NCBI GenBank assembly: GCA_032158295.1
Contig: CM063250.1
Span: forward strand, 503,501 to 567,500
DNA length: 64,000 bases
Source of the DNA: Pycnopodia helianthoides
Lineage: Eukaryota; Echinodermata; Asteroidea; Forcipulatida; Asteriidae
Direction: 5' to 3'
Shown here in pieces: positions 23,923 to 38,240 of the stretch; the first letter of the stretch is position 1, and each line of letters begins with the position of its first letter. The notes beneath the pieces are model-generated. The model was given only the letters and a program-made list of their open reading frames with translations, had not been told where the DNA came from and searched no databases. The translations under genes and the position numbers were made by a program.

Positions 23923-26900
23923 ACAAAAAATATTCAAACGATGCTGAAACTCATGCTCCCTCTACTTAATGCATACCATTATAAAAAAGTACGAACATTA
24001 TTATAGCAGAGCTGCAGCTGCTGAGCATAGATCTTTTGGGATTTTTGTCACAACAAATAAATTCTGCTCCCAGCCAAAGCTGCTGATTGCCCCCTCTCCA
24101 TTTTTATCAATATCTTTCTAAATCGCCCGTGTCTCTGATGAGAAGTTGGAAACAAACCGTGGACCCTTCACTACTCCATTCCGCTGATCGGTTGTTGTCA
24201 GGCGGGCCGTGTTATTAATTGTTTCCCGGGGACCCGTGCTTGCCCTACACACGTCTCCAATATAGCAGCGAATTTATTAGTATAGCGAAAGAAGACAAAA
24301 CTGTAAGGGAGTTTGGGCTTATTAAGCAAGCCGAAGAGAGGCCGAAACAACAGCGACAGCTCTCCGGTGAGATGGGAAAAACCCAAGGACTTCCCCAGCC
24401 TAGGATCGCTACGATGGCCTTATTATACTTCACAAGATGGAAATGTCTTCAAGGTGTGAGATTCCATAAAGGTATATGCTAAATACACAAATCCACACAC
24501 TACAGCTTTACACTTAACAAATTTTTAATTGCACACACAAGGCTGCATAATTATTGTTTCTTCTTCATTCTAATTGAAAATGGAAAAGTATATGTAATGA
24601 ATGTTAAAACTATGTGCATATCGCAAGAGAAGTTATTATTGAACAAGAGGTATCAGAGTCTTTGGATTTTTTTACAATCCATAATTTTATAACGTTTCCC
24701 TAATTGCTGTTATAAGGTAAACCATCGCTATAGTGGGTAGAGGAATTATAGCGATCAGAAGATGAGTAAAAGAGATGTAGTAAGATAAACCTGTTCTTCA
24801 ACTACTCCTTACTGGATTACAGGACCCTGCATGACACAACAGAAAAATTGGATCAAAATACACGGCAACGCTTTTACATCGGTCACCAATTGCTGGGAGT
24901 CAGTCTTGCACTAATAAATAAGGTGGGAAATGACTGGCATAATGAAACAAATACAGTTCGTGTTAAGATTCACCTACGTCTTTAAGATATCAATCAATCT
25001 TCTCAAGAGATATTGTGTGAGGAGCGAATGAAACAATATACTTCATACCTTTTGAGTTGCATTAAAGAAAACCAACTTGTTGCCAACTGTCGACCAGCAA
25101 TAACACCAACTGGATAATCTGGTTACATTATTTAACCGTCATCATATTCTCATAATGACGTCACAACAGATCAACGTGATCTCTTTTACGGGAACTTGCT
25201 AATAATTGAATGGCAATGTGTGGCACCTGTCTCTAATATGAATACGCTGTGGGATAACATGTCCAAATTGTAATTAAAAAGGCGTCCGGGTGGGATTGCT
25301 TGTTGTGAACAACACTTCGAAGAGGAATTTATTATTAATCTTTAGGTTTTTTAAAAAGCTTTTCATTACAGAATATAAAAAGAGAAGGTGTTTCAACAGA
25401 GAGACAATGCATCTAGACAAATAAGTTGTTACATGTTTATTTATTGTTGTTGGATACTCCCCTAAGAATGTTAAAGATTTGTAAAGATTGTATCAGGTCA
25501 AAGAAATAATTATGCACTCAGTTTGTCCATTCCAACACTGCAGTAGAATTCAAGACCACTGTTGGCTATTCGGTGAAGTATGACAAACACGTTTCAGAGG
25601 ACAGGGACCATGCATCAAGCGCACCCATTGTGTGGTACCGTTCAATACAATATGCAGGTAATTCATCAAGTATCACTGCTATCTTCATGAGATAGTGCGA
25701 ACTAATTTGACATGGTTAACGTGTATACCTCTGAGGTTTAGCTCTGGATGAGACAGGGGAGGGACGAAGACGGAAATGATGGGAGGAAATAAGTGGAGAA
25801 GTTTTGGGGAGACAAGAGAATTGAATGAGAGGGAAACCCTATGGAATCGATATCAATTCAAATACTACTACTAAAATAGGCGAAAATAAATGCAGGAAGT
25901 GAGCGACGGAAGCGAAGATCATTTTTGTTTAAAGTTCAAGTTAGATTTCCAGATGTATTATAGAAGAGAATGAAAATTGTTAGCAAAACTCACAAATAGG
26001 ATGAAGATGTCAAAGTAGGATATAGTGGTCTGTGTGATTGTGAATTAAGCAAGTATAAAACTTCGTTTACCTTTATTCAACTTAGGAAGTTCAAAATTTG
26101 ACAAGTAGGCCCTATCACATTTAAGTCAAGTATAGTTTTACCTACATTTGAATTTACGGAATCAATCCTAGAATCGGCTAGAGCCTCCTGTGGACCTTGG
26201 ACGCCAGCACCTAGTTTTTCGATCCATCTCGGTCGTTACTACTCTAGCCGGTCGATTTAAAAAAAAAATGTATATTTCTTTGTTAAACAGCTCATACATA
26301 TCAATTCCGAAGTGTTTCACACATGGCAACATTATCAAAGAAACAAAGGAACTGATGGGGATATTTTAAAAGGGTTAATTTCTTCGGCGCCAAAAGGAAA
26401 GTTTAATCAATTGTTGCTAATTAAACTTGAAATATTAAATATAATTTTTAAAAACACCACTCACGGGGAATGATTTAAATCAATATATACAAAAACAGAT
26501 TTACTGAATTTATTTGTTTTTATTGCTGAGGGCATGTGCATCTGTGTATAACCTCGAATTATTGAAAGAAATAACTATTATTTTGGGATAAAACGTGTAC
26601 TTCTTTTACCAGTTACTGTATTTAATTTAATTTGCTGATACAATCCCTTCAAAATAAGCTGTGAAGAACACATCGTGATGGCTGTTGACAAACAGTCGTA
26701 GCCCGTACGTTGTTTGTCGTAGCACCAGCAACCATGACGATGTATTTTTCACACCCGAGTTTGAAAAGATTTTAACAGGGCGGAACGTTCTTTACGCTTA
26801 GCTAGGTATCGTACATACCACATTATCACAATGCACCTTTAATGGTTCAAGTGTGCTACTATTACTTTAGAGCAGGTATTGACCTTGATGATGCTTTGTA

Positions 26901-29900
26901 AATATAGAGATGTGGAATTGTGTGAGCGACCTACTTTTGAGAAAATGTTCTGAAAATATCCGTGTTTTCATTTCTGAAAGCCTACAACCATGACATCAAT
27001 CGAGTTTATTTTTAAAAACTGCTGGACTGTACTGATCCGTGTTGCCCTCTTGCGCATGACTGCGAATACATACTTGCACATGATGAGTTCAGATTTTGAA
27101 TTATGTAAGACTTATTAACTTATCATAATCCTGTCTAAGTTATTTTGGTTATGTTTAGGCCTAAATTAATTGTCTTCTGGTTAAATTGGGGAATGCATCT
27201 TTAACTTTTAAGTTGAACAAACATTGTTGTAAACCTTGTGTGGCCTTAACAATAAGACACAGTTAAGCCTATTCTCGTATTCCTATAAATTATGGGGCCG
27301 TCTCTGGCGTCATGACGTCATGATACCTTTAGCTTTATTGCAACCTTCCAATCTACGTTCAAATTGATTTCAAGTTTCTCACAAGCAAAACCTTGGACGA
27401 ATCTACAAGGCTTTATTGAAGAAAGCTTTGACTTCAAAAGATGCGCTAGAAGCAACGAAATGATAAAATGAATGAAACCGAACGGATGTACAAATAAAGA
27501 TTCCCTTGTCAACTAAGGTTATTTTCTCACAAACTTAGCCACTGGCGATTAGCCAACGTTATTTATTTTGGCCAGGTCCTCTTCGATGACGTATCAACAA
27601 AAGAAAGAATTGGATAGACACGGTTCCATTCAGTAAGGAAGACAAGGAGTATTTCGTCTCACACACTATCCATGCGCAGACTTTTTAATTAATTAATACG
27701 CGAAATCTGTTACAACGTTTATCTCTGGCGCCAGAGTGCCCTGTTACGATGACGGACATTAAAATACAAAATTTACTACTGGTTGTAAAATCTGTATTAA
27801 AATATTAACCACTTTTGTTTTTCTTTCGTTGGATTCCTTTGTTATACATATCTGTATATATATATATAAGCCTTTATTGGGTAATATAATACCAACAGAA
27901 AGAATAGGATTTAAATTCATAAAATAGTGATATTTAGCTTAATAATGTAAGCACAATTAAATCACTAATCCCCTCAGAGATAATGCAAACTATAAAAAAA
28001 TGTTTTTTTTTAAATGTTAGAAAGTCATACAGACAAATACATACACGGACAAATAAAGGTAACTAATTGTGGCAAAGTGTTTTTAAGTAATAATCAGATT
28101 TGCGGTTTTTCTTTACCCTAATTTCCGTGTAGTAGACATATGGCTATATTAAGGGCAAGGTAAACACGCGTTCAAGATAAATTACCAAGTTACATTATTA
28201 ATAACCATTCATGCATAATCATATCCATTAGTTCAAGGAAGTCATTTAGTCTGAGTTGTATTGATTTTACCAGATTTTTGCAAATGGACTACATTTGTGT
28301 CCGCAGGGTAGGTTTATAAATAGTTTCTCATCTAGTTTAGTCTAATGTTGAATTTGTATGGAAATTTTAATGATTTGTAATTCAGTCGCTCCGCGAACCG
28401 CAATTTCTGAATATTTTTTTGAAATTAACATCTTTCCCTTTTTAACATTTGCTTAAAATCTCTAATTTGACATAATTTATTAGCTGGGCTGAGTGATAGT
28501 TGATTAACTGTAAGCCAATTAACAGTGGAAAGGTCACCCCCTTCCGTGCATCGGTAAAACAATACGGTATGACTTCTATGATTGTCGTACCCGCGTGCAT
28601 CAAATATACTTCAAAGTAGAAGCACATCGTTAGTTGTATTAAGTGACGTAGCGATGTGAGCAGTTTTCTTGTTCTTCTTGCGCACAACGGATACGCCACA
28701 GCTCATAGCACGCAGATATACGCAGTTCGCGGGTTTTACAAAAACTCATAATTATATCAACAAAATTCACCAAGTGACATATTTACGTCACTTGGTGAAC
28801 TTTGTTCTACTCTAAATAGGTTTGTTTAAAAAACTGAATCACTAACATACAGAAAAAATATGTCCCTACATTTTGTAATATGTCTATTTTTTAAGCTGAG
28901 CTAAACCATAGAGACCTATGTGTTCTTTCTCTATGGCTGAACTAGGCTAGATTTCTAAACGAGCCGCGCAAAACGTCACCAATGGTTAGCCCTTTTGCTC
29001 ATAAAACCAAGCTACCCGATACATCGGTTCGTATCGCGACTGACGAGGTCTACATAAGATTAATGAACCAGTTCAATATAGTGAGACCCAAGGGGCTACA
29101 TTAAGAGCCGTGTCATTATAAATTGACTTCACTCGCGAATAACTTATAAAACGGACTTGATTTAGAAGAGCAGATGAACTGACTGATGCAGAGGTATTAC
29201 GTTAAGGGTATGCTTAAATCACAAAGACTTTGCTGACTTGGTGTACAGCAACATACATCTTGTTCGGCGATGAAACAATTCACATACAGGGACAATGTTG
29301 TCGAAGAAGAAAATGATAAACATCTAATCACTCTAAACAATTACATGACATCCTTTATTGAAACAATTGGAATACTTCGCTGAAGCTTGTACGAGACGAA
29401 ACGTCTAAAATAATGAACGTCAACTATGACGACCAATGCAATCTTAATCTGTCCAGGGTCAGATTCAAAATTTAATATCGACTGAAGTTACAACACGAAT
29501 ATTACTTTCCCAATTTTAGAAGACAAACAATGAACTAATGTTAATTTTGGAACATCCGTGTGTTTTCGTCGTAGTTTTATATTTCAGTCACGCCAGGACC
29601 TGTTGATGATTCAATCAATTTTCTTTCCCTGCTGAATGATGAATGTAATGAGAATATTCAGAACCCGCAGGGCAACTAGGGCGAGTTTCCATATATGAAT
29701 ATATCGAAGGGAAAAGGGGTATATTACTGGTTACGGGGAGGTTTTTGGAACTTCCGTTGTTTTGAAGCCGTCAGACACTATTGCAAATTGGCACTTTGAT
29801 CCTAAAGGTGTAAGGTCATCGTTTGGTTTTTGTCAAGTACTGCTTATTTATAGGCAAACTATATTATAAAGACTATATTATTACAATAAAAGTCACCGAC

Positions 29901-30412
29901 CGGAACGCATTTGCGAACGGACAACAACCCTCAGAAATCTGAGAAACGATTCTTCAAGCATGAACCGTTTCTCAAATTCAAATGTTTTTGATTTCTAATC
30001 AACGGGACCATTTTAGACAAAATAATTTCGCAGGATGTTTACTACCATTACTATCTTTATAACAAGCAAGCTTTCGGATAGAAATTACAAAAAAAAATTC
30101 GAAGACATTTCCAAATGATGGACCTGCCTTTAACATCACACAAGACTTAAACAAAAATGTGCCGTACAGAAAAGTAGGCCTTCGAGTATAAATGGTAGTT
30201 TGTGTTCATAAATACAAGTACATGACATCAGCTTCTGTGAGTAGGGAATATGAGTAACTCAGTGCGAGTGAGAGTTTTGAGTACGAGTACAAGTACCAGC
30301 ATAAAGCACAAACAGATGGGGGTACAGGATGGAACCAGCACGAGTGTGAACACTCAAGCACAATCACGAGTATCGAGTACAAAATATGAGTACTATATAG
30401 GTGAGGAGCCCG
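23923..30412. other. Long unique non-coding stretch
   Basis: No gene supported. Items seen: an open plus frame over 24219-24482 (SSEFISIAKEDKTVREFG region) without reliable splice sites, CRE palindromes at 25156 and 27313, an inverted CGGCTAGAG pair near 26175 and 26237, an AT dinucleotide tract at 27850, and a hairpin at 28761-28804. The rest is AT-rich sequence in which I see nothing recognisable. Confidence 0.45.
28761..28804. repeat. Hairpin, 18-bp arms with one mismatch
   Basis: TTCACCAAGTGAC pairs perfectly with GTCACTTGGTGAA across an 8-nt spacer. The pairing extends outward through CAAA/TTTG with one mismatch. The function is unknown. Confidence 0.85.
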
Positions 30413-31222
30413 AGTTCTAGTTTGTAATAAACACACCATCCACCCATTGAGTTATAGCTTGTAATAAACACACCATCCACCCATTGAGTTCTAGCTTGTA
30501 ATAAACACACCATCCACCCATTGAGTTCTAGCTTGTAAAAACACACCATCCACCCATTGAGTTCTAGCTTGTAATAAACACACCATCCACCCATTGAGTT
30601 GTAGCTTGTAACGAACAACACACCATCCACCCATTGAGTGTAGCTTGTAACGAACACACCATCCACCCATTGAGTTCTAGCTTGTGACGAACACACCATC
30701 CACCCATTGAGTTCTAGCTTGTACGAACACACCATCCACCCATTGAGTTTTAGCTTGTAACGAACACCACACCATCCACCCATTGAGTTCTAGCTTGTAA
30801 CGAAACACACCATCCACCCATTGAGTTCTAGCTTGTAATAAACACACCATCCACCCATTGAGTCTAGCTTGTAACGAACACACCATCCACCATTGATTCT
30901 AGCTTGTAACGACACACCATCCACCCATTGAGTTCTAACTTGTAACGAACAACACATCACCCATTGAGTTCTAGCTTGTAATAAACACACCATCCACCCA
31001 TTGAGTTCTAGCTTGTGACGAACACACCATCCACCCATTGAGTTCTAGCTTGTAACGAACACACCATCCACCCATTGAGTTCTAGCTTGTAACGAACACA
31101 CCATCCACCCATTGAGTTTTATTTTGTAACGAACACACCATCCACCCATTGAGTTCTAGTTTGTAACGAACACACCATCCACCCATTGAGTTCTAGTTTG
31201 TAACGAACACACCATCCACACC
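30413..31222. repeat. 37-bp minisatellite, 21 copies
   Basis: Twenty-one copies, plus partial ends, of a 37-bp unit with core CACCATCCACCCATTGAG and linker TTCTAGCTTGTAACGAA. Two linker subtypes alternate (TAATAAAC and TAACGAAC). Copies range from 34 to 40 bp. Since 37 is not a multiple of three, all minus frames run through it and produce false ORFs rich in NGWMV/WVDGV. The array ends beside the palindrome AATGATAGGCCTATCATT at 31223-31240. Confidence 0.97.
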
Positions 31223-31240
31223 AATGATAGGCCTATCATT
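31223..31240. repeat. 18-bp perfect palindrome
   Basis: AATGATAGGCCTATCATT sits at the right edge of the 37-bp array and contains the TAGGCCTA octamer that recurs across the window. Confidence 0.85.
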
Positions 31241-33492
31241 CCAAGAATATTACAAATCCTGTACTTTTTTCTTGAGTGTCTTTAATTTTCCACCCTCCAG
31301 TGCTTATTTGCAAACCGGATATTACACTGCCATAACGACATAGCGTTCTAATGATGTGGCATTAAATTTGCATGCTGGTAAATTAAGTCAAACCCCATCC
31401 CGTGCAGACGAGTGAGACAGAGACTTTTTTATTCTATTCTATCTTGAATGACATTTCCAATTTCTTTGAATATCTTCAGAATCTTCCTAACAATCTTTGA
31501 GATCTAGCCAGGAATTAATATCGATTGGATGTAAACATAGGGTCGGCCGCCGTCCGTTGATGTACATAACAGCCTGCCGGTGCCTGTTCTGTGACTACGA
31601 GATGCCCATAGGTTCTACCACTAGGTTCCCATTAATTCATCGGTTGCTGTGGTGTTGTGAGTTCGCGGAACAGCTGCAGAATATTAAAGTAACTGTATCG
31701 TCATTTTAGTCTGAAAATGACAAAAGTTTGGTTTTGACAAACTTCTTAAATCTTAATACCACAGAATGCGTTAAAGCGAGCCCAGTGGTGAAATATGCAG
31801 GATTTCTGTTCCGTTTCTAATAATAATAAGGCGGGCATAGAAACACGTGCATTTCACAGTGGATCCCTTTGTGCATCGGTCAAAGAGAAATAAGGCAAAA
31901 ACATGATTTAAATGAGAGAACTTTAATATATTTCCCGCAAGAGTCTGAGCAGATCAACCTGCTCTATACATCTCTAATGGGTTTCTGCCAACCTGTGTAA
32001 AGTGGGCGTGTTTATGGTCACACTTATCTCAGGTCATACCCTTTGCCAGCCGATTGGATAACTTTGTTGATTTGTAGACAAATAAATTCCACTTTCAACT
32101 AAAATCCCTCAAGTACCCTTCTCTAGTCTCATCTTAGGCCTACACATCAGCAAATCATTACACTGAGCATAAAGGGCAAGGTCCCCTCTGTATACTCGGA
32201 GAATTAATGGCTAAAACAACCTACATAACACATATGGATCATCTTCAACACATTGACCCACACAGTACAAATACATTGATCAATCAAGCAGTAAGGTCGG
32301 CCACCATCTTGGTCATGTTCCCGGTATCCAAGAATAGTAGTGAATGCTAATAGTCATTGTACAAAAAGAAACCAGACTATTTCTCCTTCCAGCCTCGTTT
32401 GGATTTTATTGATTGGAATGGGAGAAAACAGGATGGCCGCACCATGATAAAGGTCTATACAGCCACGTTATTACCAAGCACATTTGTAGCCGACTCAAAT
32501 TGACTAAATTGCAAGCGTTCATTATTCTGTCAATAGAGGTTAATTTGGGTTAATCTTCGTGTGTTAACACTTATTAGTGTTAAAGGATCATCATGGCATA
32601 GGAATATTGCAAGACAACTAAGTCATGTGTATTTGTAGTATTCATCGTGTGCTTGAGTAAATACGAGGTTAGAGGCTTTACCTACAGGTTAGAGCTAGTG
32701 GAAGGAGCTCACCAAGGGTGGAGAAACAATGTGACGGCAGCTTGCCAGCGTCTGTACATAATATGGATAAACACTTAGTCTATGATGATGCACCACTATC
32801 CAAACTGATTATTCTTGGCTCTTACATGCAAAAACATTCATCATTCAAGACACATGAGATAGTACATCGTATACAAAGTGCACAATAATTTCTTCATAGC
32901 ACAGAATATGATTTCAGTCATTCGTTTCCACAAGATGATTGGTACTGCTTAACCTACATCTTGGGAGTTCTGGGATTTGGTTGATGGGCTGTGTTTCTCT
33001 TCTCAAAAATTTTCAATTATTTTTGAAAATTAGAAATATGATTCATAATGATTAGTGGGCCTACCAAACCAGGTAAATGAAGTAGTTTTTTGGAAATGAT
33101 GATATAGTTCGTAATTGGAACCAATCACATTTGTGTACACAGGATAACAGTAGGCCATACAGTCATAGATCAATGGGAAAAAGTAAATTTCATTTGAAGG
33201 ACTGTCCCTGGCTTGACATTTGCCCTTTGACATCACAATGATAGCTAAGCTATATTAAATCAACCTCGTTTCCAAAGGTGTAAAAACTCGGTAATTTTTC
33301 CCAGCAAGTGTTGGCCGATCGTAATCCTGGTATTATAATTTAGCGACGAGAGGGCACGAAACGGCGCTCTGCCCTCGGGGAAGGATGCTAGATTTAAAGG
33401 TAACCTGTTGCGATTGCCCGCAATACTTGGATCGTTGCTACGGGATTCCCGATGTTACTAGACGATTTGCCAATACTTGGATACTTTGGAAA

Positions 33493-33531
33493 GCTAGGTG
33501 GCAGCAGACTTACTAGCTGCTGCCACCTAGC
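33493..33531. repeat. Perfect 15-bp hairpin
   Basis: GCTAGGTGGCAGCAG at 33493-33507 is exactly complementary to CTGCTGCCACCTAGC at 33517-33531, with a 9-nt loop. It is GC-rich and stable. At 39 nt it is short for a typical microRNA precursor. Confidence 0.9.
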
Positions 33532-33729
33532 GTCCGTGAAAGTCTCCAATTATGCTGAAAAAATTAATATTAACTTCTGAAACAATTGCTCAATCACTCG
33601 ACACTAGGTTCTTATTTGATTTGCTAAATCGAAACAACCAAATTAAAATGCACATCCCTAATAAAACATTAACAGCTATATTCGGTGGTTTCTCGAAAAC
33701 GTGACCACTAACTGGAGTTATTATTATAT

Positions 33730-33767
33730 ATTTCTGGTAATGAAACCAAGGATGCCTCATAAGTGAG
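33730..33767. repeat. Dispersed 38-bp repeat, copy 2
   Basis: Direct copy of 15131-15168 with about three mismatches. No SINE head is visible nearby, so the shared block may be a piece of an independent element. Confidence 0.8.
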
Positions 33768-35129
33768 CTTAGTTTTAAGCCTTATCAAGTATTCAATCCG
33801 TAATACCTTTAAGCGTAATAAGATTTCCCTTAATCACATCTTAAACATGAATAGGGGTATGTTTCAAGACGTACAACCCCTCCCCATCTGTATTATGATA
33901 GCAGCTCTTGCATCTAGACACCACAGTATTTGCAGGCACAGCGACTGAATATTGATTATGAAGTCAACCGCATATTCAGACCCGATTTGGTGAGCATAAA
34001 AGGCCAAGGCTTGGATCCCAGTATCACTCGCAGATTAATAATACGTGTAAGGCTAACTTATTACATTAGGATGAAACAGCCTTCGCAAGACACGTTCTGT
34101 ACAAAAGATGGACTGCGGCCGACATTTAAAAGACTCAGTGGACAGTGTTCAGAAAAAGTTCCATTTATAGATTAATTTTGCATCGGGGGCTTAAAAAAGG
34201 GAAGAAGTATCAACGGAACATGGTTAAAACATGGGTGGGAAAAACAAGGTTTTAGTAGAAATAAATACCCCAAGGTTACAAGTTGTCAGGAAATTAATAC
34301 GTAATTTAAAACACCACAAAATGGTACAACTGATACATCCTATTACACGCTGGACACCCATTACTAGGAGACAAATTCGTCTGTCAGTTTTAGGAATTGC
34401 AGAATTGGAATAACAGAATGCTTTCAGAAACTCTGTACAAGCCCTTTAACTGGCGATGCGTCTAATTTTAGACGGTGTTGCCTTACTGCTATTTCAAACG
34501 GAATCGATGCTGGAGGGAACGAGTGCTGTAACTTCCTTTAGCGCCCCCCCCCCCCCCCTCGTCGCCCTCGCTGCAACAGATCTTTTAGAGAAGGCATTTG
34601 CCCAAGTCTGATTTTCATGCTATATCCCCCATAGTCATACGTTCCGCAAAACAGAGATTTGTGCGATTTTTATTCAGAGGAATTGCGATCATGGCATTTC
34701 TTAAATCTGTAGGTAAACAGGTTTTTAAATGATATTCAACAGTTGTGGTCGGAAGTATTAAGACAAATTTATGAAGCATCAGAAAATCCAACATGAATGT
34801 ATATTGTATGTATTATTATTTGCGTTTCAATTTGCATGAAACAACACTGTCAATCAAGGCCAAAAAACATCCAATTTACAATTCCAAGAAGATAGAGAAG
34901 ACGTCTGTTCACCGAAACATACCCCCCCCCCAGCTGGTCGGAGAATAAACTATGTAGAGAGTGATTCTCATACATTGGACGGCCTAAGGGTAACGGTGGA
35001 TGCGTGGCATCTTGTAGATCGGGTTCACAGCTTGAACGCCAAGCACAAGAGAGATTGTCTTCTTATCAAAAAATATACAGTCAATATTTCTTTGTTTAAA
35101 ATTTGTTTACATAAATATAAAAATGGTAG

Positions 35130-35215
35130 CGAGCAAAGACAAATCGGCTGTTACAGGACTAGAACCCACGACCTCTCAAATACAGTACGAGTGTTCTACC
35201 AACTGTGTTAAATTG
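35130..35215 (-). mobile_element. tRNA-derived SINE head
   Basis: On the minus strand, ACACAGTTGGTAGAACAC resembles a D arm/A box, and GGGTTCTAGTCC about 35 nt later fits a B box. The usual short variable region indicates descent from a class I tRNA, unlike the Leu array. The element's body was not delimited. Confidence 0.55.
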
Positions 35216-35449
35216 ACCAAGGTTGGTGAGCGGTGCTCTTAATGTCTTAATTATAAATTACCATAATGCTCAGTTGGGCCAGGTAAGAAGCATATCCACC
35301 GATACTCAAATCGCGAATAAGAATTCCAACTGAAAAGTCTAGCTACGGCTACGGCTTCCTTGTCTTTTGTTTTGTTTTGTGTGGGGTTTTTTGTCCATGG
35401 ACGAAATCATCCTTTTATTAAGAGAAGCCTCGATGGTTCTGTAGTCTTC

Positions 35450-35518
35450 AGTCCCAGAATAATTAAGCACACTTAATAATCTTAAGTCTCAGAATCATTA
35501 AGCACACTTAATATTCAC
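35450..35518. repeat. 35-bp tandem duplication
   Basis: Two copies of a 35-bp unit with core TTAAGCACACTTAATA. Differences are few. Each copy contains CACTTAA, the reverse complement of an NK2-type TTAAGTG core, but this may be coincidental. Confidence 0.8.
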
Positions 35519-36602
35519 AGTAGTGCCCAAAGGTCCAATAGGCTCAAGGTATAGCACCATGTTTACTTCATGCATTCTGTCTCTCTCTCTGCATGAGTCT
35601 ATACACGGAAACTACGTTTACAATGACCAACCACTTGGAAGACAATTAACTGCATCCAATCTTTGGCCTGCTTATCGTTCTGAAAATCATTCATTTCCCT
35701 TTCATTTAGGGATAAGTTTAAACAAACAAACCTGCAAATTGAGGTTTATTTATACCATTGTCTACTCTTACCTTCTCCAATTGTGTCAGCTTGTATTGCC
35801 TGCCGCCACATTTTCGCCGCCACCATAAAACGCAGGCATCTTCCAACACGGTCTTCGAAACCTCCCAGCAACTACCAACTAATCTGTCCAACCAACTCCA
35901 AAGTTTCTATCGTGGTGGAAGTCAGTGCAGTATAAATCCAAATAGGTTGCATGCCAGTTGAACACGTCAACATTTCGAATAATTGGACACAAACTATATA
36001 CAAGTATAGTGCTTATATAGTTATACAGAGTATGTCTGCACAGTACGTCTTATGTATATCTAACAACATTGTTGGTCTTTTGAACCAACTTAGTGAGCGT
36101 TGTAAACATCAGATGATGTGCACAACTACCAACTTCTTAAAAACGTTTACAAAAGAAGGCTATGGAACACGTAAAAAAGCAATTGTTGGAAAGTATTGAT
36201 CCATTATCTCGAGTGTCCAGCAGGTCTACTGCGAAGAAGGATTTGAGATGGCCGGAATGCACCCGTTGTAGGGTTTGGGTGTGGGGGTCTCGGACGAGGG
36301 TCGTTTCTGAAGGTACTTCCCCTGTTGTGAAACTTGAAAGGTTCACGATCATCAAGTAAATAATGCCGTTTCCTATTCTTGCCACAAGATCTTGTATTTC
36401 TCTCCATGGAAGAGCTTTTCACAACAAGTGACAAATGAAAAGTGACACTTGACTTGGTTTTGATACGGATAATTTGTTCATGCTATGTTCAAAAATGTAA
36501 ATCTATTTGCTTATGAAACCTATGTATAACCAAATACCGTTACAGTGTTTCCCTTGAATTTTTGCAAGTCAGTTTGCTCGTCAATGCTTTTGCTTAGCAA
36601 TG

Positions 36603-36730
36603 TTATACGTTCTTAGCCCAGCTGCCGATGAATGCTCCGTTTTCAGCCTAACTGCCTGGGGTGTATTGTTACGTTTTCAGCCTAACTGCTGGGATGCATG
36701 TTACGTCTTTAGCCCAGCTGCTGGTACGCA
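36603..36730. repeat. Short tandem array, ~32-37 bp, 4 copies
   Basis: Successive copies share CGTTTTCAGCCTAACTGC or CTTAGCCCAGCTGC followed by a variable TGGGATGCATGTTA-like part. Confidence 0.75.
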
Positions 36731-38240
36731 AATACATGGCAACTGTTTCATTTGAAGCGTTTGATTTCAACACGTATAGTTCAATCTACTCTTATAAAAT
36801 ATTATCCAAACAAATATTTACAGAACGACAAGAAATGTCCGGAAGTGTTAAAATCACTAATGGATGTAACATGTCACTGACCGATTAGAACAACGAGTAC
36901 ACGCTCACGGTGAATGCTCTGTTAGCATTTACACAAACAATCGAATTAAAAGCATTAAGGTTTTTGCGATTGTCTTGATAGAGTGTTTGTCAACAGAAAG
37001 TTATAATCCTCGCATCAAGTCATTATCTTAATCACCAGAGCTGAATAATTCAAGGCCAACAAATGAATTACGAGTATTTTGTACGCCTTCTTCAGAGACG
37101 ACGATCGTTGTTAAGATGAAGAACTGAAATTGAATTCTTACGATGATGTCTTGAGACCATTTTCAAAACGTCACACACCATCTCATGTTTGGGACTTGAG
37201 ATCTACTAATATAAATAAGTAATCCTAGTGTGAGGATAACAATGCTAGGCCCATAATTGTTTCTACATTTTAAAGCTTTGGGTGACAACAACAATCATAC
37301 CATTCCTACAGTGATGTGAGAGGTTACCTCCATCTTGTTTTAAACCACGTGCAAATCAATGGTCCCATCGGGACAAACCTAATACACAACTACATCATAA
37401 TAAGGAGCCCATTTACCCATTGACACAGAAGAGCAACACATCACTCCATCATCATCCTTTTTTTCCCCAAGCTCATTCAAGCACTCATTTACACGGTCGT
37501 CATTCATTATTGTTGTTATTATGTCTCCGTTGATTGCTGACAAAGCAATTTTCAACTACTTGGGTATGACAAAAGAGTGCCCTGTATGTCTTTGAATCAG
37601 TGTTGTACGTGTTCCAGACCGAGACCGAAACGGTCGAACCTCGAGAACAGGAGGCAAAGGAGGAGGTACCGAGGTCAACCAAAAATTGTCTGTAGACAGC
37701 ACTGTTAAGAAAGTGAGACTCCTAGATTTCATTATGATGTCCAAATCATCAGCACATCTCAGGCCAGTGTGTCGCGAGCGAAGGCCTTTTATTTGCATAA
37801 ATTTCGCTGACTCAGTTCAAATTAAACTGTGCGGTAAATTAGGCCTATGTAGAGCAAACCAAGACGCCTGTTACTGTGTCTTAAACCACCATGGATAACG
37901 CTAGATACTGAAGCGAAATACTGCTACTATTCTGTCAACACTTTTTTATGTTTCCATTTTATTTTGAGTTATAAAACTTAGAAATGAAATGAATGAGAAG
38001 CAGGAGTTTTTATGACTGGCAAAATCTCTGGCTGACGTTGCGATAAAAAGGTCTATAGTACCGTGATATGAGTACATTGTACAAGGGAACAGACTGGGTT
38101 TCGTACACGTGTTTGTATGGAAGCACCGTCATCATGTATTTTCAAGTTGCATTGCTTCGACGATGAAGGAAATGTGGCAAACCTAGTTTCAGTTATCATG
38201 CAAGAGCTCCATCACGTGCAAACTGGGAAAGTGGACTTAC

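Larger units (their letters stand above)
31241..38240. other. Mostly non-coding; likely intron in part
   Basis: Holds the hairpin at 33493-33531, the second copy of the 38-bp repeat (33730-33767), C runs at 34544 and 34922, a SINE head (35130-35215), a 35-bp duplication (35450-35518) and a small tandem array (36603-36730). The part just below 38240 should be the first intron of the minus-strand gene whose exon is at 38241. Further exons were not found with confidence. Confidence 0.4.

Noticed and set aside
30206..31038. Minus-strand ORFs rich in NGWMVC and QWVDGV
   Set aside because: They read through the 37-bp minisatellite in shifting frames, with no start, splice or domain context.
30413..31222. 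CRISPR-like array of 37-bp repeats
   Set aside because: Repeats abut with no unique spacers, and the context is eukaryotic.
36137..36434. Three overlapping ORFs that look partly protein-like
   Set aside because: Both strands are open over the same GC-richer segment, with no recognisable domain and no splice signals that favour one.
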